Below are positions 43,015 through 53,018 of a stretch of 64,000 nucleotides of DNA, one piece after another. The notes beneath the pieces are model-generated. The model searched no databases. It was not told where the DNA came from and saw only the letters and a program-made list of their open reading frames with translations. How positions within the stretch are numbered: the first letter of the stretch is position 1; each line of letters starts with the position of its first letter. The position numbers and the translations under genes were made by a program. This DNA comes from JAKAAZ01 sp963817855 (GTDB lineage Bacteria > Acidobacteriota > Terriglobia > Terriglobales > Acidobacteriaceae), in the NCBI GenBank assembly GCA_963817855.1, contig CAWFQA010000001.1:186001-250000 (forward strand), written 5' to 3'.

Positions 43015-43680
43015 TCAGGCAGAGGCAGCAGCGCGCGCCAATCGTTCGTCGACAATTTCCACGATACGCTTTTCAGTGACGTCGACCGACGCATCTTCTG
43101 CGATTGTGACCACACGCAAAGTGTCCCGCGCGGCAATCTCCTGATACTTCAAAAACACGCGCTGGTAGAAGTCGCGGCCTTCGGTTTCAAATCGATTTTC
43201 ATCCGTCCCCTGGGCGAGTTGTCTTCCGTTTCGCCGCCGCGCACGGGCAAGCGAAGCCTCCAGGCTCGGGAGCAATAAAATTGTCAGGTCGGGCCACAGA
43301 TCTCCGCAAACAGCGCGATGCAATTCCAGCACCGGCGCACTGCCCAGGCTGCGCCCACCGCCCTGGTACGCCTCAGTGGAGTCGGTAAATCGATCGCACA
43401 AGACGATCTTTCCTTCCGCCAAAGCCGGCAGAATAATTTCATGGATGGATTGGGCGCGGTCGGCAAACATCAGCGCCATCTCCGCCAGTGGCGCAACATT
43501 GTGCGTTGCGGAATGCAGCAAAACCGCGCGAATCTGGTCGCCCAATTCCGTTCCGCCCGGTTGGCGAGTGGTCGTGACAGCTCGACCCTGCGCCTGCAAC
43601 CTGCGCGCCAGCAGGCGAAGCTGGGTAGATTTGCCGGAGCCATCCAACCCTTCAAACGTGATAAAAAAACCGCGCGGCAT
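43015..43680 (-). CDS. tmk: Thymidylate kinase
   Basis: A 221-residue kinase forming dTDP from dTMP. P-loop EGLDGSGKST, RQPGGTELG in place of the common REPGGT, DRFTDSTEAYQGGGR, and the LID-like GRQLAQGTDENRFE. The Glu-to-Gln change in the DR(E/Q)PGG loop is the only departure that I noted. tmk next to holB is a frequent arrangement in bacteria; here a P450 gene separates them. A basic short tail ARAAASA ends the protein. Confidence 0.93.
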   Translation of the reverse strand: MPRGFFITFEGLDGSGKSTQLRLLARRLQAQGRAVTTTRQPGGTELGDQIRAVLLHSATHNVAPLAEMALMFADRAQSIHEIILPALAEGKIVLCDRFTDSTEAYQGGGRSLGSAPVLELHRAVCGDLWPDLTILLLPSLEASLARARRRNGRQLAQGTDENRFETEGRDFYQRVFLKYQEIAARDTLRVVTIAEDASVDVTEKRIVEIVDERLARAAASA

Positions 43681-43757
43681 GGCGGTAGGGTATCACCGCT
43701 GGCGCGATGGATGGGCAGGAGCGGTCGCCAGTCACTCCCCTCTGAGAAAATTGCATC

Positions 43758-44306
43758 ATGGCACTGGAATTCACCACCTCCTACCTTGAAGATTCAATCC
43801 GCCTGCTGCGCTATTACAAGAAACTCGCGGAGCGCGCCATCTCGCAAGCGACAGATTCGCAGCTATATCAACTCCTCGATGAGGATGCGAACTCTATCGC
43901 CATCGTTATGCAGCACATGGCGGGCAACATGAAGTCCCGCTGGACGAACTTTCTAACAGAGGACGGCGAAAAACCATGGCGCCATCGCGACCGCGAATTT
44001 GAGCAGCCCCCTGCCACCAGGCAGGCCCTGTTGCAGCTGTGGGAAGAGGGCTGGGACTCCGTGTTTCAGACGCTTGAATCCCTGACGGACGCGGACTTAA
44101 GCCGCTCCGTGCCCATTCGCGGCGAAGCCCATTCCGTCATGCAGGCTCTCAATCGGCAGATTGCGCATTATGCCTACCATTGCGGCCAGATTGTTCTGCT
44201 GGCCAAACATTTCCAGCACGCTCAATGGACTTCGCTGACGGTACCGAGAGGCAAGTCCGAGGAATTTAACGCGAAGGTACGGGCACGCGAAGCCAGCCAG
44301 CGTTAG
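43758..44306 (+). CDS. DUF1572 (DinB-superfamily) protein
   Basis: A 182-residue four-helix-bundle protein. The three His expected as a metal triad are visible: one in MQHMAGNM (about residue 53), and those in IAHYAYHCGQI (about 137-141). GKPWRHRDREFEQPP precedes the third helix. Superfamily members include bacillithiol-dependent transferases and damage-induced DinB proteins; DUF1572 itself has no assigned reaction. It is divergent from tmk with a 77-base gap and precedes the M61 peptidase gene, 77 bases away, possibly in one transcript. Confidence 0.85.
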   Translation: MALEFTTSYLEDSIRLLRYYKKLAERAISQATDSQLYQLLDEDANSIAIVMQHMAGNMKSRWTNFLTEDGEKPWRHRDREFEQPPATRQALLQLWEEGWDSVFQTLESLTDADLSRSVPIRGEAHSVMQALNRQIAHYAYHCGQIVLLAKHFQHAQWTSLTVPRGKSEEFNAKVRAREASQR

Positions 44307-44382
44307 ACGCATTTTGTGCCTTGTCCGTGCGCGTTGCATTACACTGTTGCTTCGTCTGCAGCTCAATCATTTCAGGAGTTCT

Positions 44383-46305
44383 ATGCGCCTTAACATCTCT
44401 GTCGCCTTAGCCGCTGTTGCCCTTGCGGCAGTATTTCCGCACCACACCGTTGCCCAAGCCGCCGCCGCCTCCACGCAGCCTGCCTCGACGACACCCATTA
44501 CCATCACTTTGGATGCCACCGATGCGCCCCGCAAAATGTTGCACGCGGATCTGGTGATCCCGGTGCAGCCCGGCGACCTGACCCTGGTGTACGCGAAATG
44601 GATTCCTGGCGAGCACGAAGCCTCCGGCCCCATCGACAACCTTGCAGGCATCGTCATCAAGGCCAATGGCCAGACGCTGCCCTGGGTGCGTGACAGCGTC
44701 GATATGTTCAAGTTCCACGTGCATGTGCCGCAGGGCGTGACGGAGCTGCACGTGCATGATGATTTTCTGGCGACCGCGGCGCCAGTTGGCTTTTCCTCCG
44801 GTGCTTCCACCAGTGAAAATCTCGCGATGATCAGCTGGAATGAGGTGATGTTGTGGCCCCAGGCGGCTTCCGCGAAAGACGTACAGGTGACGCCCAGCAT
44901 CATTCTGCCGACCGGCTGGAAGTTTGGCACCGCGCTGACAACCACCAGCACAGAAGGAACGACGACTCACTTTGCCACTGTTCCGCTGAATGAGCTCGTG
45001 GACTCGCCGGTACTTTCTGGCCGCTATTTTCGAGAAATTCCATTAGCGACGGAGATTTCTCCCAAGCATTATCTCGACCTCGCGGCCGATGGACCCGAAG
45101 ACCTGGAAGTTCCACCGCAAATGCTCTCTGGGTTCAACGATCTGGTGCGACAAGCCAGCGCGCTCTATCAGTCGCATCACTATCACAGCTACCACTTCCT
45201 GATGACGCTCAGCGACCAGGTGGCGCATTTCGGGCTGGAGCATCATCAGTCCAACGACGACCGCGTGCCGGAGAAGACCTTCCTCGATTCCAATCTGGAT
45301 GTGCTGGAAGCTGGACTGCTGCCGCATGAATTCACCCACTCCTGGAATGGAAAATATCGGCGCCCTGAGGGATTGTTGTCGCCGGATTTCCAAACCCCGA
45401 TGAAGGGCAATCTGCTGTGGGTGTATGAAGGCCTGACAGAATACCTGGGCGACGTGCTGACAGCGCGCAGCGGTTTGTGGACGGAAGATCAATATCGCGA
45501 GGCCCTCGCAGACTCGGCTGCGGATCTCGACAATCGCCCGGGGCGCACCTGGCGCGACCTGCAGGATACGGCCACGGCTGCGCAAACTTTGTATGAAGCC
45601 AATGGCCAGTGGGGAAATTGGCGTCGCGGCGTCGATTATTATCCTGAGGGCGAGTTGCTCTGGCTGCAGGTCGACACCATCATTCGTCAGCAGAGCCACG
45701 GCAAAAAATCGCTGAATAACTTCTGCGTGGGTTTTCTCGGCCTGAATGGCAATACGGGTCCGATCACCGTTCCTTACACGTTTGAAAACTTGGTGAGCGA
45801 TCTGAACACGGTTCAGCCGTACGATTGGGCAGGATTCCTGACCGAGAAGTTGACGACCAAAGAGGCTCACGCGCCGCTGGGCGGAATCGAAAACGGCGGC
45901 TATCGCCTGACATATTCGGATACGCCGAACTCGATGGAGCAATCCGAGGAGGCGCTGCGCGGCGTCGATGCCTGGTACTCGCTCGGAGTGCATATCTCTC
46001 ACGAGGGTGTGCTGCACGACGTGCTGTTCTTTTCACCGGCATACAAGGCAGGCTTAGGTCCGGGAATGAAGATCGTCGCGGTGAACGGGCGTGCGTACAC
46101 CGATGCCTTGATGCACGATGCCATTCGCAATTCCAAAACCGCGCAGGCGCCGATTGAATTGATAGTCGAGAATACGTCCTACTTCCGCGACGTCAAGATC
46201 GATTACCACGGAGGCGAACGCTATCCGCATCTGGAGCGGGTCGACTCCAAACCCGATCTGCTGAATCAAATATTGCAACCGCTGCCGGTGCGTTCCAAGA
46301 AGTAG
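44383..46305 (+). CDS. Secreted M61 family aminopeptidase with PDZ domain
   Basis: A 640-residue zinc peptidase. Signal peptide LNISVALAAVALAAV then AQAAAAS. An N-terminal beta domain starts at PITITLDATDAPRKML. The zinc site HEFTHSWNGK (about 314-323) plus the Glu of VYEGLTEYLGD (about 350) matches M61 (glycyl aminopeptidase) and the gluzincin fold. A C-terminal PDZ domain starts near DAWYSLGVHI and includes PAYKAGLGPGMKIVAVNG. The ATG at 44383 has a CAGGAG site; the longer frame to 44314 lacks one. It probably acts on peptides in the periplasm. It faces TonB receptor 2. Confidence 0.9.
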   Translation: MRLNISVALAAVALAAVFPHHTVAQAAAASTQPASTTPITITLDATDAPRKMLHADLVIPVQPGDLTLVYAKWIPGEHEASGPIDNLAGIVIKANGQTLPWVRDSVDMFKFHVHVPQGVTELHVHDDFLATAAPVGFSSGASTSENLAMISWNEVMLWPQAASAKDVQVTPSIILPTGWKFGTALTTTSTEGTTTHFATVPLNELVDSPVLSGRYFREIPLATEISPKHYLDLAADGPEDLEVPPQMLSGFNDLVRQASALYQSHHYHSYHFLMTLSDQVAHFGLEHHQSNDDRVPEKTFLDSNLDVLEAGLLPHEFTHSWNGKYRRPEGLLSPDFQTPMKGNLLWVYEGLTEYLGDVLTARSGLWTEDQYREALADSAADLDNRPGRTWRDLQDTATAAQTLYEANGQWGNWRRGVDYYPEGELLWLQVDTIIRQQSHGKKSLNNFCVGFLGLNGNTGPITVPYTFENLVSDLNTVQPYDWAGFLTEKLTTKEAHAPLGGIENGGYRLTYSDTPNSMEQSEEALRGVDAWYSLGVHISHEGVLHDVLFFSPAYKAGLGPGMKIVAVNGRAYTDALMHDAIRNSKTAQAPIELIVENTSYFRDVKIDYHGGERYPHLERVDSKPDLLNQILQPLPVRSKK

Positions 46306-46324
46306 ATACCGCATTTTTGCCAAT

Positions 46325-46358
46325 AACGCCGCTGCCGATCGACGGTGGCGGCGTTTTT
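46325..46358 (+). terminator. Intrinsic terminator of the M61 peptidase gene
   Basis: AACGCCGC (46325-46332) pairs perfectly with GCGGCGTT (46348-46355), followed by TTTT. It begins 20 bases after the stop and lies between the two convergent genes; on the minus strand the tail ends with GTTATTGG, so bidirectional use is weaker. Confidence 0.78.
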
Positions 46359-46447
46359 GCTGGATGCCCACGGGAAATCAAGTTCGTAGAGTGGGAGCGA
46401 ACCTGCGCAGCAGACCCAATGCAACCCGCTGCGCAGCAGCCCACCCA

Positions 46448-49400
46448 CTAAAACAACAGCTTTGCGCCGAACTGAATCTGCCGCGACGTCGTCGAAGTTG
46501 TGGTGATCAACCCGGCCGTCGGCGATGGAGTGATGGTATCGGAGGCGTACACCACAGTGTTCGGAGTGCCAAAGTTTGTTCGATTGAGAATGTTGAAGAA
46601 TTCAGCGCGAAATTGCAGATTGAGTTTTTGCGTCAGCGCCGTATTCTTTCGCAGCGAAAGATCCAGCTCAGCAATTCCAGGACCGGTCAGAGTGTTGCGT
46701 CCCAGGTTTCCATAGGTGCCTGGAAAAGGCACCACGAACGCATTTGGATCGAAGTACTGTGTTGGCCCACCTTGAATCACATTGCCACGAAACTCCGGAT
46801 TGACCGATGGGCGAACCGGATTGCGGCTGTCTCCATTGTTGCTCGGATTGAAGCCCAGCTGCGGGGTGAATGGGAAGCCGGACTGCAACGTGGCAATTTC
46901 GCTAGCTGTCCATCCGCCGATGGTTTTCTGCTGCCAGCCACGCGCGTCAGTCAGGAATCGTTTGCCTTCGCCGAAAGGCAGTTCATACGTGGAGTTGATC
47001 ACGGCAACATTGCGGACGTCGGTGTTCGCTCGTCCGTAGTCTAATTTCGGATCGGTTGGATACATCACAAATCCGGGTGCATTGGCGCCTACGCTGCTGT
47101 TCCATGCAGTTCCATCGTCCAGGCTTTTCGACCAGGTATAGACGCCGCGCACCTGGAAACCGCGTTGGAAGTGGCGATTCAGGTCGACCGTCAACGCGTT
47201 GTAGTTGCTGATGCCGTCGGAAATCCAGGTGGTGCTGGCGCCTAAGTGGGGATTTGCGTTCGGAGACTTTGCGGGATAGTAGACAGTTCCCGCAGGCAAA
47301 GTATGGGGGCATGGTGATGCGGGGCAAATGGTCGGGATAGGCTCATTCACATCTTCTGAAAGTATCTGATGGGAACCGTGGTATCCGATGTAACCCAGGA
47401 TGAGAGAAGTATCGGACGCGAGTTTCTGCTCAAAACTCGCCGAGTACGAGAGCGACGTCGGCGTATACGCGTCCGGTTGAATTCCACTGGGCGAAACCTT
47501 GCTGCCCGGGGGTGGCGGCGCACCGGGAACAAAGTGGAGGGCAGAAACCGCCACGTTCTTCAGTATCTGGGTCGTGTTGAACGGAGCATTCTGATCCAGC
47601 CGATAATCGAGACTATCCAGCAATGAATCGTAAATGCCGACGCCGGCGTGAATCACCGTGTTTCCATTTAGTTTTGGTTGCCAGGCGATTCCGACGCGAG
47701 GCTCCGGCAGGAATTTGGCGCGATTGATTGTGAACGCTGAGTCGGCCACCCTGGGCGCAGTCTCCAGCACTCCCTGCGAGTCGAAAATATAGTTCGAAGC
47801 GCGGCCCTGGGCCTCATTCCAGCCGTCGGTGGACTCGAACCGGAACCCGGCGCGCAACTCCAGATTCGGCATTAAGTGCACTGTGTCCTGCACAAACCCA
47901 GCAGCCCTCCAGTGAGCGCCAGCCAAGCGCGGTGGGTGATGGCACAACGGTGAAGGTGGAGACATTGCCGAGCAGAAATGCGTTGAGGCTGCCGAAGGAT
48001 GCCTGGCCATATTGAACCTGTGCAAGGTTGCTGTTGGACTGGATACGCTGCAGCCACACTCCCGCCTCCAGCTGATTTCTTCCGCGGGAGACATAGACAT
48101 GATCGGCGAGCGTGAACAGATTGCGCGCGACATGCAGGTTGCTGCCGGCGTTTGTGCCCGCTCCGCTGATCTGTGACGCGCCGTTGAGCGCTGTACCTCC
48201 GCCCACAACTACGGCCCCGATGGGCTTGCCTTCGACCCAGCCCGGCAGGCGGATGGGCGTTTCCCCAGTGAAGTAAAAGCTCGCGCGGGAAAAACCGACG
48301 CGAAAAGTATTTAATGTGCTCGAGGAAAAGACATGCCCCTCCTGCGCGCTCAAAACCTGCTCGCGAAGCGTTTCGTAATCCGTACTGAGCGGATTGACGG
48401 TCGGAGTATTGGCGGTGCTGTCGTCAATCGTATAGACGGCGGCTGCAGTATCTGCCGCAGAGATGTTGTAGTCGACTCGGGTTGTGCCGAAGTCTTCTCG
48501 AATGCGCTGCAGTGGATGACTATACGCTTCCGCGATGCCGCCGCCCAGTTCCGGGCCATTCTGCACCGGCCACAAGTCCAGCAACGGTTGCACGTCAGGA
48601 ACAGCCGCGGCACGGGAAGCGTTGTCGGGGACCAAGGTCACATCCGACAGGCCCAGGTTCTGCCGAAAGCCTTCGTAATTGCCGAAGAGCAGAAGTTTAT
48701 TCTTCACCAGCGGTCCACCGAGCGCGCCGCCAAACTGGTTTCTCTGAAAAATCGGAATATCTCCCCGGTCGAAGTAATTGCGGGCGTCCAGAGCGCTGTT
48801 TCGCAGAAATTCAAACGCGCTGCCGTGCAGTTGGTTGGTGCCAGACTCGGTATCAATGCTGATCTGGGCACCGACTCGTTTTCCGTATTCAGCCCCGTAG
48901 GTGTCGGAGACCACGTTGAATTCGCGCACCGCATCCACCCCGAGAAGCTCTCCGCTTACACCTCCGGGTGTCACGTTGATCTCTGAAGCGCCCGTATATT
49001 CAATTCCGTTCAGCAGGTACAAGTTGTCTTGCGGACGATGTCCGGCCACGGAAAACATATTGCCCGGGGAGGAATTCGATGTGCCCACGGCGCCGGAGCG
49101 CTCTCCCGTGTAATTGACGGACGCAGGATTCAGAGTGATCAGTTCATCGTAACTGCGTCCGTTCAGCGGCATTTCTTTCACCTGCCGCGCGCTTACCAGC
49201 CCGGAGGTTGGCTGAGTCGTCGTGTTAATGGCTAGTGGCACATCGGTGACCGAGACTTGTTGCTGCAACTTGCCGACAGAGAGCGAAAGATCAATTACGG
49301 TGCTTTGTCCCACGACCAGGTTGATTCCAGTTTCTGACCGCGTGCTGAAGCCTGATTTCTCGACAGTGACTGTGTACCGGCCAACCGGGAGCGAAGGCGC

Positions 49401-49628
49401 GGAATAAGCTCCTGCCGAGTCGCTCACCAGGTTGCGAACCGCGCCGGTCTCTTGGTTCGTGACTGTGACATGGGCTCCGACGACGGCTGCCCCGGATGGG
49501 TCGTGGACCGTGCCGGAAACGGTTGCACCCACCACTTGTGAGCGAGCTAGGGGCAGCGAGAATATGCCTGCGAAAATGACAAAGGATAGAAGCAAAATAG
49601 AAACAGAGTTGCGATGAAAACGCTGCAT
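46448..49628 (-). pseudogene. TonB-dependent receptor with CarboxypepD_reg domain, frame broken (receptor 2)
   Basis: Two overlapping frames together give one Oar-like receptor of about 1,060 residues: signal peptide, ATVSGTVHDPSGAAVVGAHVTV domain, plug with VKEMPLNGRSYDELI and NLYLLNGIEYTGA, and a barrel ending RQIQFGAKLLF with the terminal Phe. The N-terminal frame (49628 down to about 47905) leaves at SPTALGWRSLEG and the C-terminal frame enters at AAGFVQDTVHLMPNLELR. Removing one G at a GGG run (47905-47907, written as CCC on the plus strand) restores the expected ...SLEAAGFVQD. The break is thus a single-base insertion; either sequence error or a true pseudogene. Confidence 0.85.
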
Positions 49629-50019
49629 GGACGAAGGGCTCCTTCGAGATTTGTAGAAAAATCAGAATGAAATCAAGATCGGAAAAGGAACGGACGGTCG
49701 ATCAACAACAACAGAGCGATGTGCGGGGAGCACAAATTGACCGGCGAAAATGGCGGGAAGAAATCATGGTTTCGACTGAACTCGACGATGCTGGTGGTTG
49801 ATGGCAATCTCGGCCGCAAATAGAAAAGCCGCTCGGGCTGACCCGGCGGCGTTGATTGCGCAAGGGCGAGCGAAGGTCAGTTCAAGGGCACAATTCCTGA
49901 CACGGAGTGCAACCTGAAGCATCCCAACAACACGAATTTGTCGCCCAAGAAATCATGTTCTCAGAATGTATCCGGATGTTCATGCGGCGTCAACCTCAAA
50001 GTTTCGCGCGACTCGCGAA
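49629..50019. other. Intergenic region upstream of the cysteine-leader, no gene seen
   Basis: No ORF with a ribosome site or family resemblance was found. It must include the promoter of TonB receptor 2 on the minus strand and possibly sites controlling the promoter at 50020. Confidence 0.3.
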
Positions 50020-50048
50020 TTGACATGTTGGCCCGCATCCGACATTCT
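50020..50048 (+). promoter_or_regulatory. Possible promoter of the TauE/SafE leader transcript
   Basis: A perfect -35 TTGACA (50020-50025) is followed 17 bases later by CATTCT (50043-50048), a weak -10. If used, transcription would start between 50053 and 50058, at or just before the ATG of the Cys-rich ORF, making it leaderless or nearly so. Confidence 0.45.
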
Positions 50049-50057
50049 AGAAGAGTA

Positions 50058-50153
50058 ATGGCTATCCAGCTCTGTACCCAGATGTGTCGGTTCCAGGTTC
50101 GCTGTTGTTGTTGTCGCAGCGTTGCCGGCCCAGGGTTTGAGCACTGTCGATAG
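50058..50153 (+). CDS. Cys-rich leader peptide (possible cysteine-sensing uORF)
   Basis: A 31-residue ORF, MAIQLCTQMCRFQV... with seven Cys, including four consecutive TGT codons (CCCC at residues 16-19). It has no folded-protein look. It starts almost at a predicted transcription start and ends 128 bases before the TauE/SafE gene. Translation through a poly-Cys run would stall when Cys-tRNA is short, as for attenuator peptides. Short polycysteine leader ORFs upstream of sulfur genes are known in mycobacteria. The frame is also open upstream to 49938 without a ribosome site. Whether it is translated is inference. Confidence 0.5.
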   Translation: MAIQLCTQMCRFQVRCCCCRSVAGPGFEHCR

Positions 50154-50188
50154 TTCCACGATTTCCGCTTCAGTCTCCTAGAAATCTA

Positions 50189-50223
50189 AAACCCTGCGGT
50201 CGCACCTCTTGCGAGCGTGGGTT
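50189..50223 (+). terminator. Terminator-like hairpin between leader ORF and TauE/SafE gene
   Basis: AACCC-GCG-TCGCA and TGCGA-CG-GGGTT pair with two small interruptions around a short loop, followed by CTTTCC. The tail is only partly T-rich, so it is a moderate terminator. It starts 36 bases after the leader stop, the usual spacing for a ribosome-controlled attenuator. Confidence 0.5.
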
Positions 50224-50280
50224 CTTTCCTGCCTGTCTCGCATTCCATTTCACCGCAAAACTTGTTAGATCGGGCTCACG

Positions 50281-51099
50281 ATGGAATTGGCGATTGGATT
50301 TGTCATCGCGTTTGCAATTGCAGTCACCGGCGTCGGTGCGGGGACCATTACCGCGCCGCTGCTGATCCTGTTTTTGCATATTCCCATTGAGCTCAGCGTC
50401 GGCACAGCCCTGGCCTATTCCGCCATCGTAAAAATGATCGTTGTGCCGGTCCAGATTTGGCGCAAGCAGGTGGTCTATCGCGTGGTTGGCTGGATGTTGT
50501 TAGGCGGTCTTCCCGGAGTGATTCTGGGCGTGGTGCTGTTTCACCGCGTGGTGCGGCACGGCCAGCAGAATATTTTGTATGTCGCGCTGGGCAGCATCAT
50601 TATTGCGTCCTCAGCCTGGCACCTGTATCGAAACCTTCGTCCACCAACCGCGACCCGGGCGAGAAAAACACATCCCGCGTGGATTGCGGCACTGATGTTG
50701 CCGATCGGGACTGAGGTGGGCTTTTCCTCTTCGGGAGCCGGTGCACTGGGGACGCTTGCATTGCTCAGTATGACCACGCTGGACGCATCGCAGGTGGTAG
50801 GCACGGACCTTGTCTTTGGTCTTTGCCTTTCGCTGGTCGGCGGCGGCATGCACGTGTTCAGCGGTAGCTATGACAGCGCGCTTTTGGTGAAGCTTGTGCT
50901 TGGCGGATTTTTTGGGGCCGTGGCGGGCTGCGGAGTTGCACCGAGGTTGCCGAATCGCCAACTGCGGGTTGCACTGGCCGCGTTGCTGTTAGTGGTGGGA
51001 ACTCTGTTCTGCGTGCGGCCATTGAACTTCCATCCCATCGCCAGTCTGCAGGCCGTGGTTCACGCCAGTGTTTCTACTTCCAGCCCGCTGGATCGCTAA
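50281..51099 (+). CDS. TauE/SafE-type sulfite exporter family protein
   Basis: A 272-residue membrane protein with about eight helices in two inverted halves. The start MELAIGFVIAFAIAVTGVGAGTITAPLLI and GTEVGFSSSGAGALGTLALLS carry the family's GxGxG and SSxGxG-type repeats. Family members (TauE, SafE, YfcA) are thought to export sulfite, sulfoacetate or related anions, or to import sulfur compounds; direction and substrate are not known here. Upstream is the Cys-codon-rich leader, which links it to cysteine supply. It converges on recJ with 5 bases between stops. Confidence 0.85.
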   Translation: MELAIGFVIAFAIAVTGVGAGTITAPLLILFLHIPIELSVGTALAYSAIVKMIVVPVQIWRKQVVYRVVGWMLLGGLPGVILGVVLFHRVVRHGQQNILYVALGSIIIASSAWHLYRNLRPPTATRARKTHPAWIAALMLPIGTEVGFSSSGAGALGTLALLSMTTLDASQVVGTDLVFGLCLSLVGGGMHVFSGSYDSALLVKLVLGGFFGAVAGCGVAPRLPNRQLRVALAALLLVVGTLFCVRPLNFHPIASLQAVVHASVSTSSPLDR

Positions 51100-51104
51100 G
51101 AATT

Positions 51105-53018
51105 TCAGCGTGAAGATGATTGCAGCGTTCCGGCGACAATCGTAGCCTGCACTTCCACATGTCCGCGGAATTCGTGTCGCGTCAATCGATACGCAATGTC
51201 TATCGCTTCGCCCACGACCGGTGGCCGATCCAGCGCGGTATCAATTGAAAACCAAACTGCCTCCAGCGTCAGGGTGTCGCGTTCCAAACGCAATCGTCCG
51301 TGCCGGCCATTGGTCAGCGCGCGATAGGCAGCGACGCGAAACGTCCCCGAATAGAGCGGCGCTTCAAATCCACGCCCAAACGGCCCCATCGCCTCCAGCG
51401 CCTGAATGCTTTTCAGGTCGTGTGCATTGGCATCGAGTTCGCCATCTGTCCAGAGAGTAGGTCCCGTCGCCACCGCTCCTCCCGTTTGCTCCGCAATTGC
51501 GAATGTGAAAGCCTGCCGGAACCGTTCCATGTCGACCACGCGAATGGTTGCGCCCGCCGCTGCCTGGTGACCGCCGAAGGCCACCAACAAATCGGGATAG
51601 GAACTCGCGATCTCTTTCAGCGCGCGTTGCACGTCGATCCCGGTCACTGAGCGAAAAGATCCGCTCGCGAGTCCAGTAGCTTTGCCGGATTCAGTTTCCG
51701 TTGCTAACGCCGGCGCAGTCGCCCGCGCGCCTTGTCCCTGTGGTGCGAAAATGGCACAGGGCTTTCCGAATGCCTCCACGACGCGGCTGGCCGTGATCCC
51801 GTGGACGCCGGAGTGGCCGTCTTCCAGGAATAAAACGATCGCCGGTCCTGAAACCCGTGCCGCTTGCGGAAACGCCTGCGCCCGCAGTCGACGCTCAATC
51901 GATTGCCGCTCAGAATTCTCGCGCTTCAGGTGACTCCAGCATGCTGCGGCGTCCACTTCCGTTTTTGCAATCAGAAATCGAAAGCCCACCTCCGCCCAAT
52001 CCAGCCGTCCAGAGGCCGCAATGGCGGGGACCAGGCGAAACGCAATGGTTTCGGCGTCGATTTCGCCATCCACCTCCGCAGCAAAAACCTTCCAGCACGG
52101 CCGGCATCCAGAGCGAACCCGTTGCATGCCACGACGCAGGAAGGCGCGATTGATCAAGCTCGCGCCCGGAGATAACGAGACGCAGTCCGCAATGGTCGCG
52201 ACGGCAACAAAGTCCAGCAGGCTGGCGAGCGATGGCAACTCGGCGAACACGCCCTGCTCCAGCAATGCGCTCCGTACCTTCGCCATCACCAGGAACGCAA
52301 CCCCGGCGCCGCACACATGCTTGTCATAATCTGAGCCCAGCCGGGACGGATTCACCACCGCATAGGCGGATCGCGGTGGCCCGTCCGGCGGAATCACGTG
52401 ATGATCTGTGACAACGACATCAATCCCGGCGGCAGCCAGCGTGGCGATTCGCGGCTCGTCACTGCTGCCCTTATCCGCGGAGATGACCAGCTGCGCGCCG
52501 AATTCCTGGATCCGCGAAACCACACCCTCGCCGATCCCGTAGCCTTCTCTCAGGCGATGGCTGGTGACGACGCAGATGCGTTCGGGGGCAACTCCAAAGG
52601 CATCGACCATCGCCGTCCACAGCACCGCCGCCGATGCGGTACCGTCCATGTCGTGATCGCAGGCCAGCGCAATACGCTCCTGCTGCACGATGGCGCGCAC
52701 AATGCGCTCCACGGCGCGATCCATAGAAGGAATGGCGCCTGGATCGACAATGTCTGAAAGTTTTGCAGCGGTCAGCGATTCCCACTCGATGAAGTGATCC
52801 AGTCGCCGTCCCAGGAAGTTCGCAATAGACGGGGCCATTCCGGCTCGCAAATAGGCATCGCGAACCTCCGCGTTACAGGGTCGTTCCACCAGGGCTTTTG
52901 GAGGCAATTTCCAGAGCGGGGATTCTTCCTCGACAGCAACAAGCTCCGCGGTCAGCTCGTTGCCGGGAGGCACCGAAATGCAAGCTTCGACGGCCAGGGC
53001 CGCGGGATCATCGTTCAC
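51105..53018 (-). CDS. recJ: RecJ-like DHH-family single-strand DNA exonuclease
   Basis: A 637-residue protein with RecJ architecture: DHH domain (ACDHDMDGTASAAVLW, ISADKGSSDEP, VVTDHHVIPP, DFVAVATIADCVSL), DHHA1 domain (SGRLDWAEVG, HGITASRVVEAFGKP, VAFGGHQAAAG) and a C-terminal OB domain. It should degrade single-strand DNA 5' to 3' in recombination and repair. Departures from Escherichia coli-type RecJ are DKG in place of DNG in motif III, and GGHQ in place of GGHA. The start GTG overlaps the stop of the acidic-protein gene as GTGA, so the two are coupled. Confidence 0.87.
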   Translation of the reverse strand: MNDDPAALAVEACISVPPGNELTAELVAVEEESPLWKLPPKALVERPCNAEVRDAYLRAGMAPSIANFLGRRLDHFIEWESLTAAKLSDIVDPGAIPSMDRAVERIVRAIVQQERIALACDHDMDGTASAAVLWTAMVDAFGVAPERICVVTSHRLREGYGIGEGVVSRIQEFGAQLVISADKGSSDEPRIATLAAAGIDVVVTDHHVIPPDGPPRSAYAVVNPSRLGSDYDKHVCGAGVAFLVMAKVRSALLEQGVFAELPSLASLLDFVAVATIADCVSLSPGASLINRAFLRRGMQRVRSGCRPCWKVFAAEVDGEIDAETIAFRLVPAIAASGRLDWAEVGFRFLIAKTEVDAAACWSHLKRENSERQSIERRLRAQAFPQAARVSGPAIVLFLEDGHSGVHGITASRVVEAFGKPCAIFAPQGQGARATAPALATETESGKATGLASGSFRSVTGIDVQRALKEIASSYPDLLVAFGGHQAAAGATIRVVDMERFRQAFTFAIAEQTGGAVATGPTLWTDGELDANAHDLKSIQALEAMGPFGRGFEAPLYSGTFRVAAYRALTNGRHGRLRLERDTLTLEAVWFSIDTALDRPPVVGEAIDIAYRLTRHEFRGHVEVQATIVAGTLQSSSR

